Assembly: GCA_027482245.1 (NCBI GenBank)
Contig: JAIXWG010000061.1
Location: forward strand, 303,786-367,785
Length of the DNA stretch: 64,000 nt
Reading direction: 5' to 3'
Origin: Acetobacteraceae bacterium
GTDB lineage: Bacteria > Pseudomonadota > Alphaproteobacteria > Acetobacterales > Acetobacteraceae
The notes under the pieces were generated by a model. The model searched no databases. It was not told the origin of the DNA and worked only from the letters and a program-made list of their open reading frames with translations. How positions within the stretch are numbered: the stretch's first letter is position 1; each line of letters begins with the position of its first letter. Below are positions 52,866-60,807 of this stretch, piece by piece. The position numbers and the translations under genes were made by a program.

Positions 52866-53560
52866 GGCGCTGGCTGGTTGCCGCGGCGCTGCTGCTGGCG
52901 GGCACCGCGGCCGCGCAGCAGGCGCCGCGCTTCGGCATGGCGCCGCTCTGGCCCGCGCCGCAGCAGGCGCAGCCCCAGGCCGGCGATGCCGCCGCGGGCC
53001 GCGCCGTGGCCGTGGGCGGGGAACGTGAGGCCGGCTGGACCTGCGTGTCCTGCCACGGGATGGAGGGCGCGGGCGATGGCAGCGGCGCCTTTCCGCGCCT
53101 CGGCGGGCAGCCCGCCTGGTACCTCTATCGCGCGCTGCAGGACTACGCGGCGGGACAGCGGCCGAACGCGGCGATGACGCCGATCGCGCGCGGGCTGACG
53201 GATCGGCAGATGCAGGATGTCGCGGCGTGGTACGCGTCGCAGACCGCGCCCATCCCCGCGGCGCCGACGCCGCCCGCGCGCGTGACGCAGATGGGCGCCT
53301 CGCTGCACGCGGTAGGGGCGCCCGATCGGGGTGTCGCCGCATGTTCCGGCTGCCACGGTCAGCGCGGCGAAGGCGGGCCGCCCGGCGTGCCGGCGCTGGC
53401 CGGGCAGTATGCGGGCTACACCGCGCTGCAATTGCGGCTCTGGCGCCATGACGCGCGCGGCCCGGGAGCGCTGGGCGTCATGCCCGCGATCGCCAAGGGG
53501 ATGAGCGAGGAGGAGATCGACGCCGTCGCGCTCTGGTTCGCCTCCCTCCGCACGCCGTGA
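52862..53560 (+). CDS. Dihaem cytochrome c (c4-like), second copy
   Basis: 232 residues with signal peptide (MRRWLVAAALLLAGTAAAQQ). Haem sites CVSCH (about residue 62) and CSGCH (about 163), with c4-type distal segments FPRLGGQPAWYLYRALQDYA and VPALAGQYAGYTALQLRLWR, and Met ligands in MTPIARGLT and MPAIAKGMS. Related to the preceding gene but clearly diverged. Two dihaem carriers in series give four haems between dehydrogenase and oxidase, replacing the single trihaem subunit normally found with gluconate dehydrogenase. Confidence 0.93.
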   Translation: MRRWLVAAALLLAGTAAAQQAPRFGMAPLWPAPQQAQPQAGDAAAGRAVAVGGEREAGWTCVSCHGMEGAGDGSGAFPRLGGQPAWYLYRALQDYAAGQRPNAAMTPIARGLTDRQMQDVAAWYASQTAPIPAAPTPPARVTQMGASLHAVGAPDRGVAACSGCHGQRGEGGPPGVPALAGQYAGYTALQLRLWRHDARGPGALGVMPAIAKGMSEEEIDAVALWFASLRTP

Positions 53561-53910
53561 GGCGCGGTGCGATCGCGGCCGTGCTGCTGCTGATGGCCTG
53601 CGGTGACGACGCCCCGCCGCGTGTCGCTGGCGGCGATGCCGTGGAGGGCCGGCGTATCGTGGCCGCCCAGGGCTGCACCGCCTGCCACGTCGTGCCGGGC
53701 TTCGGGCTTCCGCAGGGTCATGCGGGGCCGTCGCTGAACGGCTTCGGCCGGCGCGGCTACGTGGCCGGCGTGCTGCCGAACACGCCGGACAACCTGCTGC
53801 GCTTCCTGCGAGACCCCGCCGCCATCGCGCCGCGCACGGCCATGCCGGCGCCGCCGCTGGACGAGGCCGAGCTGCGGCACCTCGCCGCCTTCCTGGTGAC
53901 GCTGCGATGA
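53557..53910 (+). CDS. Monohaem cytochrome c lipoprotein
   Basis: 117 residues, GTG start overlapping the previous stop. The leader MRRGAIAAVLLLMACG ends in a lipobox (LMAC, Cys15), so the protein is membrane-anchored by lipid. One haem site CTACH (about residues 39-43), PSLNGFGRRGYVAGVLPNTP, and distal Met in TAMPAPPLDEAEL. The fold is that of a small class I cytochrome c. Lying directly before subunit II, it may pass electrons from the dihaem carriers to the fused cytochrome of subunit II. Confidence 0.92.
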   Translation: MRRGAIAAVLLLMACGDDAPPRVAGGDAVEGRRIVAAQGCTACHVVPGFGLPQGHAGPSLNGFGRRGYVAGVLPNTPDNLLRFLRDPAAIAPRTAMPAPPLDEAELRHLAAFLVTLR

Positions 53911-54830
53911 ACAGCCAGAACGTCTTCGACACCGCCGGCCCGGATGGGGAGAGGCTGGCGACGCTGGCCTGGCTGCTCTTCGGCGGGGGCCTCGTGCTGT
54001 TCGTCGCCGTGCTCGGCTTCCTGCTGGTGGCGCTGTTCGGCGCGTCGCGGGCGCGGCGCACCTTGGGGAATCCCCGCTTCATCGTGGCCGGCGGCATCAT
54101 CATGCCCGTCGTGGTGCTGACGGCGCTGCTGCTGCACACGCTGGGCCTGGCGCGCGCGCTGGGACTTCCACTGCCCGGCGACACGCCGCCGCTGCGCATC
54201 GAGGTGATCGGCCACCAGTTCTGGTGGGAGGTCCGCTACCCCGAGGCGCGGATCACCACCGCGAACGAGATCCGCATCCCGACCGGCCGCGACGTGGTGC
54301 TGGAAGTCACGGCCAGCGACGTGATCCACAGCCTCTGGATCCCTGCCCTGCACGGCAAGATCGACATGATCCCGGGCCTGGTGAACCGCCGCACCATCCG
54401 CGCCGACCGGCCGGGCGCCATGCGTGGCCAGTGCACGGAATTCTGCGGCACGCAGCACGCCATGATGGCCTTCATGGTGGTGGCGGAGACGCCCGCGGCC
54501 TACGAGGCCTGGCTCGACCGCCAGCGCCTGCCCGCCGCGACGCCGCCGGAGCATGAGATTGGCCGCGCCGTCTTCGCGGCCGCGGGCTGCGGCGGCTGCC
54601 ATGCGGTGCGCGGCACGGAATGGGACGGGCGCATCGGACCCGACCTCTCCGCACTCGGCGGGCGGATGACCATCGGCGCGGGCATCCTGCCGATGAACAC
54701 GGGCACCATCGCGGGCTGGATCGCCGGCGCGCAGGATCTGAAGCCCGGCAACCGCATGCCGAGCTACGCGAATGCCCTGGATGGCCCGGAACTCCGCGCG
54801 CTATCCGCCTGGCTGGAGAGCCTGAAGTGA
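53907..54830 (+). CDS. coxB: Cytochrome c oxidase subunit II with fused cytochrome c (caa3-type)
   Basis: 307 residues. Two membrane helices (about 22-46 and 60-80) precede the CuA domain: His141 (HSLW), Cys176, Cys180, His184 and Met187 within QCTEFCGTQHAMM, all ligands present. Residues about 215-305 form a cytochrome c domain with CGGCH (Cys228, Cys231, His232), RIGPDLSALGGR and the distal Met in NRMPSYANAL. No lipobox; the N-terminus lacks the usual cleaved signal. A fused haem c defines the caa3 type, as in Thermus and in the CoxM protein of Bradyrhizobium. ATGA overlap with the preceding cytochrome and GTGA with subunit I. Confidence 0.94.
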   Translation: MNSQNVFDTAGPDGERLATLAWLLFGGGLVLFVAVLGFLLVALFGASRARRTLGNPRFIVAGGIIMPVVVLTALLLHTLGLARALGLPLPGDTPPLRIEVIGHQFWWEVRYPEARITTANEIRIPTGRDVVLEVTASDVIHSLWIPALHGKIDMIPGLVNRRTIRADRPGAMRGQCTEFCGTQHAMMAFMVVAETPAAYEAWLDRQRLPAATPPEHEIGRAVFAAAGCGGCHAVRGTEWDGRIGPDLSALGGRMTIGAGILPMNTGTIAGWIAGAQDLKPGNRMPSYANALDGPELRALSAWLESLK

Positions 54831-57355
54831 TCCCACCGCAAGCGCTGCCCAACCCCCTTCCAAGGCCGGAGGGGGAGCTGGAGGCGCTGGAGGAGGCATG
54901 GCGCCGGCCCCGAGGCTGGCGCTTCGTCACCGTCGTCAACAACAACTGGATCGGGGTCCTCTACCTCGGCACTGCGGGCCTGTTCTGCCTCTTCGCCGTC
55001 ATCCTGTCGCTGCTGATGCGCGCGCAGCTGACGGTGGGCGGGAACGACTTCCTTGATGCTGGCACCTACAACCAGGTCTTCACCGTGCATGGCACGGCGA
55101 TGATGTTCCTCTTCGCCGTCCCGGCGGTGGAGGCACTGGGCGTCTACCTGCTGCCGGCGATGCTGGCGGCGCGCGACCTGCCCTTCCCGCGTCTCTCGGC
55201 CTACGCCTTCTGGGCCTATGCCATCGGCGGCTTCTTCTTCTTCCTGTCGCTGTTCTGGGGCGTCGCGCCCGATGGCGGGTGGTTCATGTATCCGCCGCTG
55301 ACGGGCAAGGAATACTCGCCCGGGATCAACGCGGATTTCTGGCTGCTCGGCATCGGCTTCATCGAGATCAGCGCCATCGCGGGCGCGGTCGAGATCATCG
55401 TCGGCGTGCTGCGCAATCGCCCGCCGGGGATGACGCTGGCGCGCATGCCGATCTTCGCCTGGGCCATGCTGGTCTTCGCGGTAATGATCGTCTTCGCCTT
55501 CCCGGCGGTGATCCTGGCCACGGTGCTGCTGGAACTGGAACGCGCCTTCGACTGGCCCTTCTTCCTGTCGGCGCGCGGCGGCGATCCGCTGCTGTGGCAG
55601 CATCTGTTCTGGTTCTTCGGCCACCCGGAGGTCTACATCATCTTCCTGCCGGCCGCCGGCGCGGTTTCCATGATCGTCCCCGCCATGGCCGGCACGCGGC
55701 TGGTCGGCTACGGACTGGTCGCGACGGCGCTGGTGGCAACGGGCTTCCTGAGCTTCGGGCTCTGGGTCCACCACATGTATGCGACGGGCATCCCTTCCCT
55801 CTCGCTCGCCTTCTTCAGCGCGGCCTCCTTCGCCGTCGCCATCCCGACGGGCATCCAGGTCTTCGCCTGGATCGCGACGCTGGCCTCCGGCCGGCCTCGG
55901 ATGGAGGTGCCGATGCTCTTCGTGCTTGGCTTCCTCTTCATCTTCGTGCTCGGCGGGCTGACCGGCGTCATGGTCGCGGTCGTGCCCTTCGACTGGCAGG
56001 CGCACGACACCTACTTCATCGTGGCGCACCTGCACTACGTGCTGATCGGCGGCATGGTGTTTCCGCTACTGGCCGGCCTCTACTACTGGGCGCCGCTCGC
56101 CTCCGGCGGCGGGCTTCGCCACGGGCGCGGGGTCTTCTGGCTGCTCTTCGGCGGCGTGAACCTGACCTTCTTCCCCATGCATGTCGCCGGGCTGATGGGC
56201 ATGCCGCGGCGCGTCTGGACCTATCCCGAGGGGATGGGGCTGGAGCTGTGGAACATCCTCTCCACCATCGGCGCCGCTGTCTCGGCGCTCGGCATCATCC
56301 TGCTGCTCGTGGACCTCGCGAAGAACTTCCGCATGTCCTCCGGCGGCACGGATGCCAATCCGCACAAGGCGGGATCGCTGGAGTGGCTGCCGCAGGGCAA
56401 CTACAACACGCGGAGCATCCCCCTCATCACCTCGCGCGATCCGCTCTGGGACCAGCCGGGCCTGGCGGAGCAGGTGGCGGCGGGGCAGCACTTCCTGCCC
56501 GGCACGATGACCGGGCGGCGGGAGACGCTGGTAACCAGCGCGGTCGATGCACAGCCGCAATACGTCGCCATCGTCCCGGGCCCCGCCTGGGCCCATGTGA
56601 TCGCAGCCGTCGGCACGGCGGGGTTCTTCCTGGCGCTGACGGTGCAATGGGTGGTGATCAGCGCGAGCTTTGGCGCGGTGGGGCTGGCGGCGGTGCTCTA
56701 CTGGCTGTGGAACGGCACCGATCTCGGGCCGGTGCATGATCCCGTCGCGATCGGCGGCGGCTACACGCTGCCGGTCTATGTCACGGGCCCCGACAATGTC
56801 GGCTGGTGGGCCGTGGTCGTGCTGATGCTGGTGGATGGCACGGTCTTCGGCTGCGTTGCCTTCACCCACATCTTCCTGTGGCTGTCGAACGGCGCGGAAG
56901 CCTGGCCCCCCGCCGGTACCGCGCTGCCCGGCCTCGATGCGCCGCTGCTCAGCGCCGGGCTGCTGGTGGCGAGTGCGGTCGTGGTCATGCTGTCAGACGC
57001 CATGCTGAAGCGCGGCGGGCGATGGGGCGTGGCGGCGCTGGTGCTGGTGGCGCTGGCGCTGCTCGGCGCCGGCATGGGCCTGGACCTGCAGACGACGTGG
57101 GAGGCCGGCGTGCGGCCGACGGCGCATGCCTTCGGCGCGGCGATCTACCTGAACCACTTCTGGCAGCTCTTCCACCTCGGCATCATGCTGGTGATGGCGC
57201 TGTACCTGGTGGGGCGCATCGCGGCGGGGATGGTGGGCGCGGTGCGGCGCGTGACCTTCGATGTCGTCCGGCTGTTCTGGTTCTACGTCGTCGGCCAGGC
57301 GCTGGCGGGGCTGGCGCTGAGCCACCTGTTCCCGCGCGGGGCGGGGGTGGCGTGA
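54827..57355 (+). CDS. ctaD: Cytochrome c oxidase subunit I-III fusion with altered proton-channel residues
   Basis: 842 residues, GTG start in a GTGA overlap. Residues 30-560 are subunit I: haem a His88 and His403, CuB His266, His315, His316 and cross-linked Tyr270 (GHPEVY), haem a3 His401, all present. Residues about 595-840 are subunit III. Aligning without gaps to Rhodobacter sphaeroides aa3 numbering, Glu286 is kept (Glu268) and Asp132 is kept (Asp117), but the K-channel Lys362 is Gln344 (codon 55856-55858), Asn139 is Ser124 and Asn121 is Val106. I-III fusions occur in Thermus caa3. Proton pumping may be changed. Confidence 0.94.
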   Translation: MIPPQALPNPLPRPEGELEALEEAWRRPRGWRFVTVVNNNWIGVLYLGTAGLFCLFAVILSLLMRAQLTVGGNDFLDAGTYNQVFTVHGTAMMFLFAVPAVEALGVYLLPAMLAARDLPFPRLSAYAFWAYAIGGFFFFLSLFWGVAPDGGWFMYPPLTGKEYSPGINADFWLLGIGFIEISAIAGAVEIIVGVLRNRPPGMTLARMPIFAWAMLVFAVMIVFAFPAVILATVLLELERAFDWPFFLSARGGDPLLWQHLFWFFGHPEVYIIFLPAAGAVSMIVPAMAGTRLVGYGLVATALVATGFLSFGLWVHHMYATGIPSLSLAFFSAASFAVAIPTGIQVFAWIATLASGRPRMEVPMLFVLGFLFIFVLGGLTGVMVAVVPFDWQAHDTYFIVAHLHYVLIGGMVFPLLAGLYYWAPLASGGGLRHGRGVFWLLFGGVNLTFFPMHVAGLMGMPRRVWTYPEGMGLELWNILSTIGAAVSALGIILLLVDLAKNFRMSSGGTDANPHKAGSLEWLPQGNYNTRSIPLITSRDPLWDQPGLAEQVAAGQHFLPGTMTGRRETLVTSAVDAQPQYVAIVPGPAWAHVIAAVGTAGFFLALTVQWVVISASFGAVGLAAVLYWLWNGTDLGPVHDPVAIGGGYTLPVYVTGPDNVGWWAVVVLMLVDGTVFGCVAFTHIFLWLSNGAEAWPPAGTALPGLDAPLLSAGLLVASAVVVMLSDAMLKRGGRWGVAALVLVALALLGAGMGLDLQTTWEAGVRPTAHAFGAAIYLNHFWQLFHLGIMLVMALYLVGRIAAGMVGAVRRVTFDVVRLFWFYVVGQALAGLALSHLFPRGAGVA

Positions 57356-57639
57356 TGGGCGTCACTGCCTCCATCCTCGGCGTCGTCATCTGGGCCGCGC
57401 ATTTCGGGATCGTCTATGGCGGTCAGGCCGTGGCCTGCGCGGCGGATCGGCCGGGGCTGGTCACGCCGCTGGTCCTCGGCGCCAGCGCGGTGGCGCTCGC
57501 GCTGCTGCTGGTCGTGGCACTGGCGGCACGCCGGCACCGCCACGCCTTCATGGGCACGATGGCGATGGGCATCGCGGCGCTCTCGGCGCTCGCGGTGGTG
57601 TGGGAAGCGGCGCCGGCACTCGCCCTGCCCTCCTGCTGA
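57355..57639 (+). CDS. Small three-helix membrane protein closing the oxidase operon
   Basis: 94 residues, ATG overlapping the subunit I-III stop (TGATG). Three membrane segments: ASILGVVIWAAHFGIVYGG, LVTPLVLGASAVALALLLVV and FMGTMAMGIAALSALAVVWE. Resembles short subunit-IV-like or accessory proteins found at the end of oxidase operons, though I cannot name the family. The tight overlap makes an oxidase-related role likely. Two Cys residues lie near the N-terminal third and at the C-terminus. Confidence 0.8.
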   Translation: MGVTASILGVVIWAAHFGIVYGGQAVACAADRPGLVTPLVLGASAVALALLLVVALAARRHRHAFMGTMAMGIAALSALAVVWEAAPALALPSC

Positions 57640-57698
57640 TGGAACCATCGGGGTGCGCGATGCGCTGTCCGCCGGGACATTGCATGGAGGATTTGAGC

Positions 57699-58292
57699 AT
57701 GGCCAACGAACTGAGCGGGAAGAAGGTCGCGGTGCTGGCGACCGATGGGTATGAGCAGGTGGAGCTGACGGAGCCGGTGCGTGCGCTGAAGGAAGCGGGT
57801 GCGACCGTCACCATCGTCTCCATCAAGTCCGGCACCATCCAGGGCTTCAAGCATGACGAGAAGGGCGACAGCGTCGCGGTGGACCAGACGCTGGACGAGG
57901 CCCGCGCCGACAGCTTCGACGCGCTGGTGCTGCCCGGCGGCGTGATGAACCCGGACACGCTGCGCATGACCGAAAAGGCGGTGACCTTCACGAAGCACTT
58001 CGTTCAGTCGGGCAAGCCCATCGCGGCCATCTGCCACGGCCCGTGGACGCTGATCGATGCGGAAGGCGTGCGCGGGCGGCGGATGACGTCCTGGCCCTCG
58101 CTGAAGACGGATCTGCGGAATGCGGGCGCGCAGTGGGAGGATTCGGAGGTCGTGACCGACCAGGGCCTCGTCACCAGCCGCAACCCCGGCGACATCCCGG
58201 CCTTCTGCCGCAAGATGATCGAGGAGTTCCGCGAAGGCCGGCATGAGCGGCGCGGCGCGAACGACCAGGGCGCCTCGCGCGCGGCGGGCTGA
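57699..58292 (+). CDS. DJ-1/PfpI-family type 1 glutamine amidotransferase-like protein
   Basis: 197 residues. GKKVAVLATDGYEQVELTEP carries the conserved Glu of the nucleophile pocket, DALVLPGGVMNPDTLRMTEK the glycine loop, and the nucleophile Cys lies in KPIAAICHGPWTLIDAEGV, followed by GRRMTSWPSLKTDLRNAGA. This is the PfpI/YhbO group: deglycase or chaperone-like stress proteins. GGAGG precedes the ATG at 57699. Cytoplasmic, single gene, ending before a strong hairpin that also faces the convergent ABC operon. Confidence 0.92.
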   Translation: MANELSGKKVAVLATDGYEQVELTEPVRALKEAGATVTIVSIKSGTIQGFKHDEKGDSVAVDQTLDEARADSFDALVLPGGVMNPDTLRMTEKAVTFTKHFVQSGKPIAAICHGPWTLIDAEGVRGRRMTSWPSLKTDLRNAGAQWEDSEVVTDQGLVTSRNPGDIPAFCRKMIEEFREGRHERRGANDQGASRAAG

Positions 58293-58312
58293 CGCGAAGA
58301 CCCCCATCCCGA

Positions 58313-58338
58313 CCCTCCCCCGCAAGCGCGGGGGAGGG
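58313..58338. terminator. Perfect 11-bp GC hairpin between convergent genes
   Basis: CCCTCCCCCGC, loop AAGC, GCGGGGGAGGG. It lies between the PfpI-type gene (stop 58292) and the convergent ATPase stop at 58350. No T-run follows, so it may act as a bidirectional block or transcript-end stabiliser. Hairpins of this type are scattered in alphaproteobacterial intergenic DNA. Confidence 0.6.
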
Positions 58339-58349
58339 AGCGGGGGTGT

Positions 58350-59084
58350 CTAACCCTCCAGGTCCCGCGACAGCGCCACAAGGTCTCGCGTATGCGGGTG
58401 CATCGCCTGCCCCGCGCGCAGGGCGGCGACGTCCAGCGCCTCCACCACCTTGCCCTGCTGCATCACCGCCAGCCTGCCGCAGAGATGCGCGACGACGGCC
58501 AGGTTGTGGCTGACCAGGATGCAGGTCAGCTGCCGTGCGGCGCGCAGGTCCGCCAGCAGGTTCAGCACCTCCGCCTGCACCGACACATCGAGCGCACTGG
58601 TCGGCTCGTCCAGCAGCAGGACGGAAGGATCGGCGATCAGCGCGCGGGCGATCGCGACGCGCTGGCGCTGCCCGCCGCTGAGCTGGTGCGGGTAGCGGAA
58701 GCGGACGATGGGGGAGAGGGAGACTTCCTCCAGCGCGCGGCGGATGCGCGCCTCCGCGCCTTCGAGCCCATGGATCGCCAGCGGCTCCGCCAGGATTCGG
58801 TCCACGGTCTGGCGGGGGTGCAGCGATCCGTAGGGGTCCTGGAACACCATCTGCACGCTGCGGAAGAAGGTGCGGTCCCGCTTCGCGCCGAGGGCCCGCC
58901 CCTGCAGCGCCATCCTTCCCGTCCAGCCCGTGACCAGCCCCGCCAGCGCGCGCAGCACCGTCGATTTGCCGGAGCCGCTTTCGCCGACCAGGCCGAAGGT
59001 CTCGCCGGCCTCGATGGCGAAGGAGACGCCGCGCACGGCGTGCACGCCCCCGAAGCGGACATGGAGGTCATCGATCTCGATCAT
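58350..59084 (-). CDS. Dpp/Opp-type ABC transporter ATPase (DppF, second operon)
   Basis: 244 residues. MIEIDDLHVRFGGVHAVRGV, Walker A VGESGSGKSTV, signature QLSGGQRQRVAIARAL, Walker B VLLLDEPTSALD and H-loop VSHNLA. It is shorter than the usual 320-residue DppF because it lacks the C-terminal cysteine-rich oligopeptide extension. It overlaps the DppD stop (ATGA) and ends the second peptide-type operon. Confidence 0.93.
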   Translation of the reverse strand: MIEIDDLHVRFGGVHAVRGVSFAIEAGETFGLVGESGSGKSTVLRALAGLVTGWTGRMALQGRALGAKRDRTFFRSVQMVFQDPYGSLHPRQTVDRILAEPLAIHGLEGAEARIRRALEEVSLSPIVRFRYPHQLSGGQRQRVAIARALIADPSVLLLDEPTSALDVSVQAEVLNLLADLRAARQLTCILVSHNLAVVAHLCGRLAVMQQGKVVEALDVAALRAGQAMHPHTRDLVALSRDLEG

Positions 59085-59917
59085 GCGCGCCAGGCCGGAT
59101 CACGCGACAGCACGGGCAGGCGCGTCCGCGGCGCATCGAGCCGCGGCATGCAGTCCAGCAGCCCACGCGTGTAGGGGTGCGTCGCGGCGTGCAGGTCCTT
59201 GGCGGCGATCTCCTCCACCACCCGCCCCGCATACATCACGGCGACGCGGTCGCAGAAGCGGGAGACCAGCGGCAGGTCGTGGCTGATGAGCATCAATCCC
59301 ATCCCACGGTCGGAGACCAGGCGGTCGATCAGGCGCAGGATCTCCGCCTGCACGGTCGCATCCAGCGCGCTTGTGGGTTCGTCGGCGATCAGCAGGTCGG
59401 GCTCGGGGGCCAGCATCATCGCGATCATCACGCGCTGGCCCATGCCGCCGGAGAGTTGGTGCGGATAGGCGTCGTAGACGCGGCGGGGATCGCGGATCAG
59501 CACCTGTTCCAGCAGGCTCATCGCGGCGTCCCGCGCCTCCCGCGCCGGCCCACGCTTGTGGGTGGCCCAGGCCTCCGCGATCTGTGCGCCGGCGGTCATG
59601 ACGGGGTTCAGCGAGAATTTCGGGTCCTGCAGCACCAGGCCGATGCGGGCGCCACGCAGCTTACGCATCGCGCGGGGCGTGGTGGCCGCGATGTCGATGC
59701 CATCGAAGCGCAGCGCGGCGGCGGCAACCCGCGCCTGCGGCGGCAGCAGCTTCATGAGGGCCCGGCCGGTGACGGATTTGCCGGAGCCGCTTTCGCCGAC
59801 GATGCCGAGCTTCTCCCGTCCCATGCTCAGCGAGACACCGCGCACGGCGGGCACGAAGCCGTTCGGGCCGGGGAAATCGACGCGAAGGTCTCGGATCTCG
59901 ACCAGTGGATGGGTCAT
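59081..59917 (-). CDS. Dpp/Opp-type ABC transporter ATPase (DppD, second operon)
   Basis: 278 residues. MTHPLVEIRDLRVDFPGPNG, Walker A VGESGSGKSVT, signature QLSGGMGQRVMIAMMLA, Walker B DLLIADEPTSALDATVQ and H-loop ISHDLP are intact. The C-terminal region is short and, unlike most DppD proteins, has no CRFxxRCP cysteine motif. The ATG at 59917 overlaps the permease stop. With its DppF partner it powers the second Dpp/Opp-type importer. Confidence 0.93.
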   Translation of the reverse strand: MTHPLVEIRDLRVDFPGPNGFVPAVRGVSLSMGREKLGIVGESGSGKSVTGRALMKLLPPQARVAAAALRFDGIDIAATTPRAMRKLRGARIGLVLQDPKFSLNPVMTAGAQIAEAWATHKRGPAREARDAAMSLLEQVLIRDPRRVYDAYPHQLSGGMGQRVMIAMMLAPEPDLLIADEPTSALDATVQAEILRLIDRLVSDRGMGLMLISHDLPLVSRFCDRVAVMYAGRVVEEIAAKDLHAATHPYTRGLLDCMPRLDAPRTRLPVLSRDPAWRA

Positions 59918-60807
59918 CGCTGCTTCGGATCCAGCACGTCCCGCAGCCCGTCGCCCAGCAGGTTGAAGGCGAGGGACGCCAGGAAGATCGCGATCCCCGG
60001 AATCACCGGCACCCACCACTGCTCGAGGATGAAGCGCCGGGCCGTCGCGATCATCGTGCCCCATTCCGGCAGCGGCGGCTGCGCGCCGAGCCCGAGGAAG
60101 CCGAGCCCCGCTGCCGTCAGGATGATGGAGGACATATCGAGCGTGACGCGCACGACCAGCGAGGGGATGCAGACGGGGGCTACGTGTCGCAGAACGATCC
60201 GCCAGGGCGATGCGCCGGCCATGCGCACGGCGGCGATGAAGTCGGCGTCGCGGATGCGCAGCGCCTCCGCCCGCGCCAGGCGGGCATAGGGCGGCCAGGC
60301 GGTCAGCGCGATGGCGGCAACCGCGCTTTCCACGCCCGGCTTCATGGCAGCGACGAAGGCCAGCGCCAGGATCAGGCGCGGGAAGGCCAGGAAGACGTCG
60401 GTGACGCGCATCAGGATGCGGTCCAGCCACCCGCCCGCGTAACCGGCCGCGCAGCCCACCAGCAGGCCGACAGGCGCCACCAGCAGCACCACCGCCACCA
60501 CCATCCCCAGCGTGATGCGCGCGCCGTAGAGAATGCGCGTCCAGACATCCCGCCCCAGCTCATCCGTGCCGAACCAATGCGCGCTGGATGGCGGCTGCAG
60601 GCGGTTGGCCAGGTTCTGCGCGCCGGGGTCATGGGTGGCGAGCCAGGGCGCCAGCACCGCCATCAGCAGCATCGCAACCGCGACCGCGAGGCCCGCCACC
60701 GCCAGCGGATTGCGCCGGAAGGCCAGCCAGGCCTGGTAGCGCCGCCCCCAGGCCGCCTGGGACCGGGATGCCGGTTCGTCGGAGAGCAGCCAGTCCCGCA
60801 CCGTCAT
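59914..60807 (-). CDS. Dpp/Opp-type ABC transporter permease (DppC, second operon)
   Basis: 297 residues. YQAWLAFRRNPLAVAGLAVA, then APWLATHDPGAQNLANRLQP, HWFGTDELGRDVWTRILYGA and the EAA-type loop AVRMAGASPWRIVLRHVAPV mark the DppC family; about six membrane helices. It pairs with the DppB gene upstream (ATGA overlap). Peptide-type importer by family; substrate unknown. Confidence 0.93.
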   Translation of the reverse strand: MTVRDWLLSDEPASRSQAAWGRRYQAWLAFRRNPLAVAGLAVAVAMLLMAVLAPWLATHDPGAQNLANRLQPPSSAHWFGTDELGRDVWTRILYGARITLGMVVAVVLLVAPVGLLVGCAAGYAGGWLDRILMRVTDVFLAFPRLILALAFVAAMKPGVESAVAAIALTAWPPYARLARAEALRIRDADFIAAVRMAGASPWRIVLRHVAPVCIPSLVVRVTLDMSSIILTAAGLGFLGLGAQPPLPEWGTMIATARRFILEQWWVPVIPGIAIFLASLAFNLLGDGLRDVLDPKQR

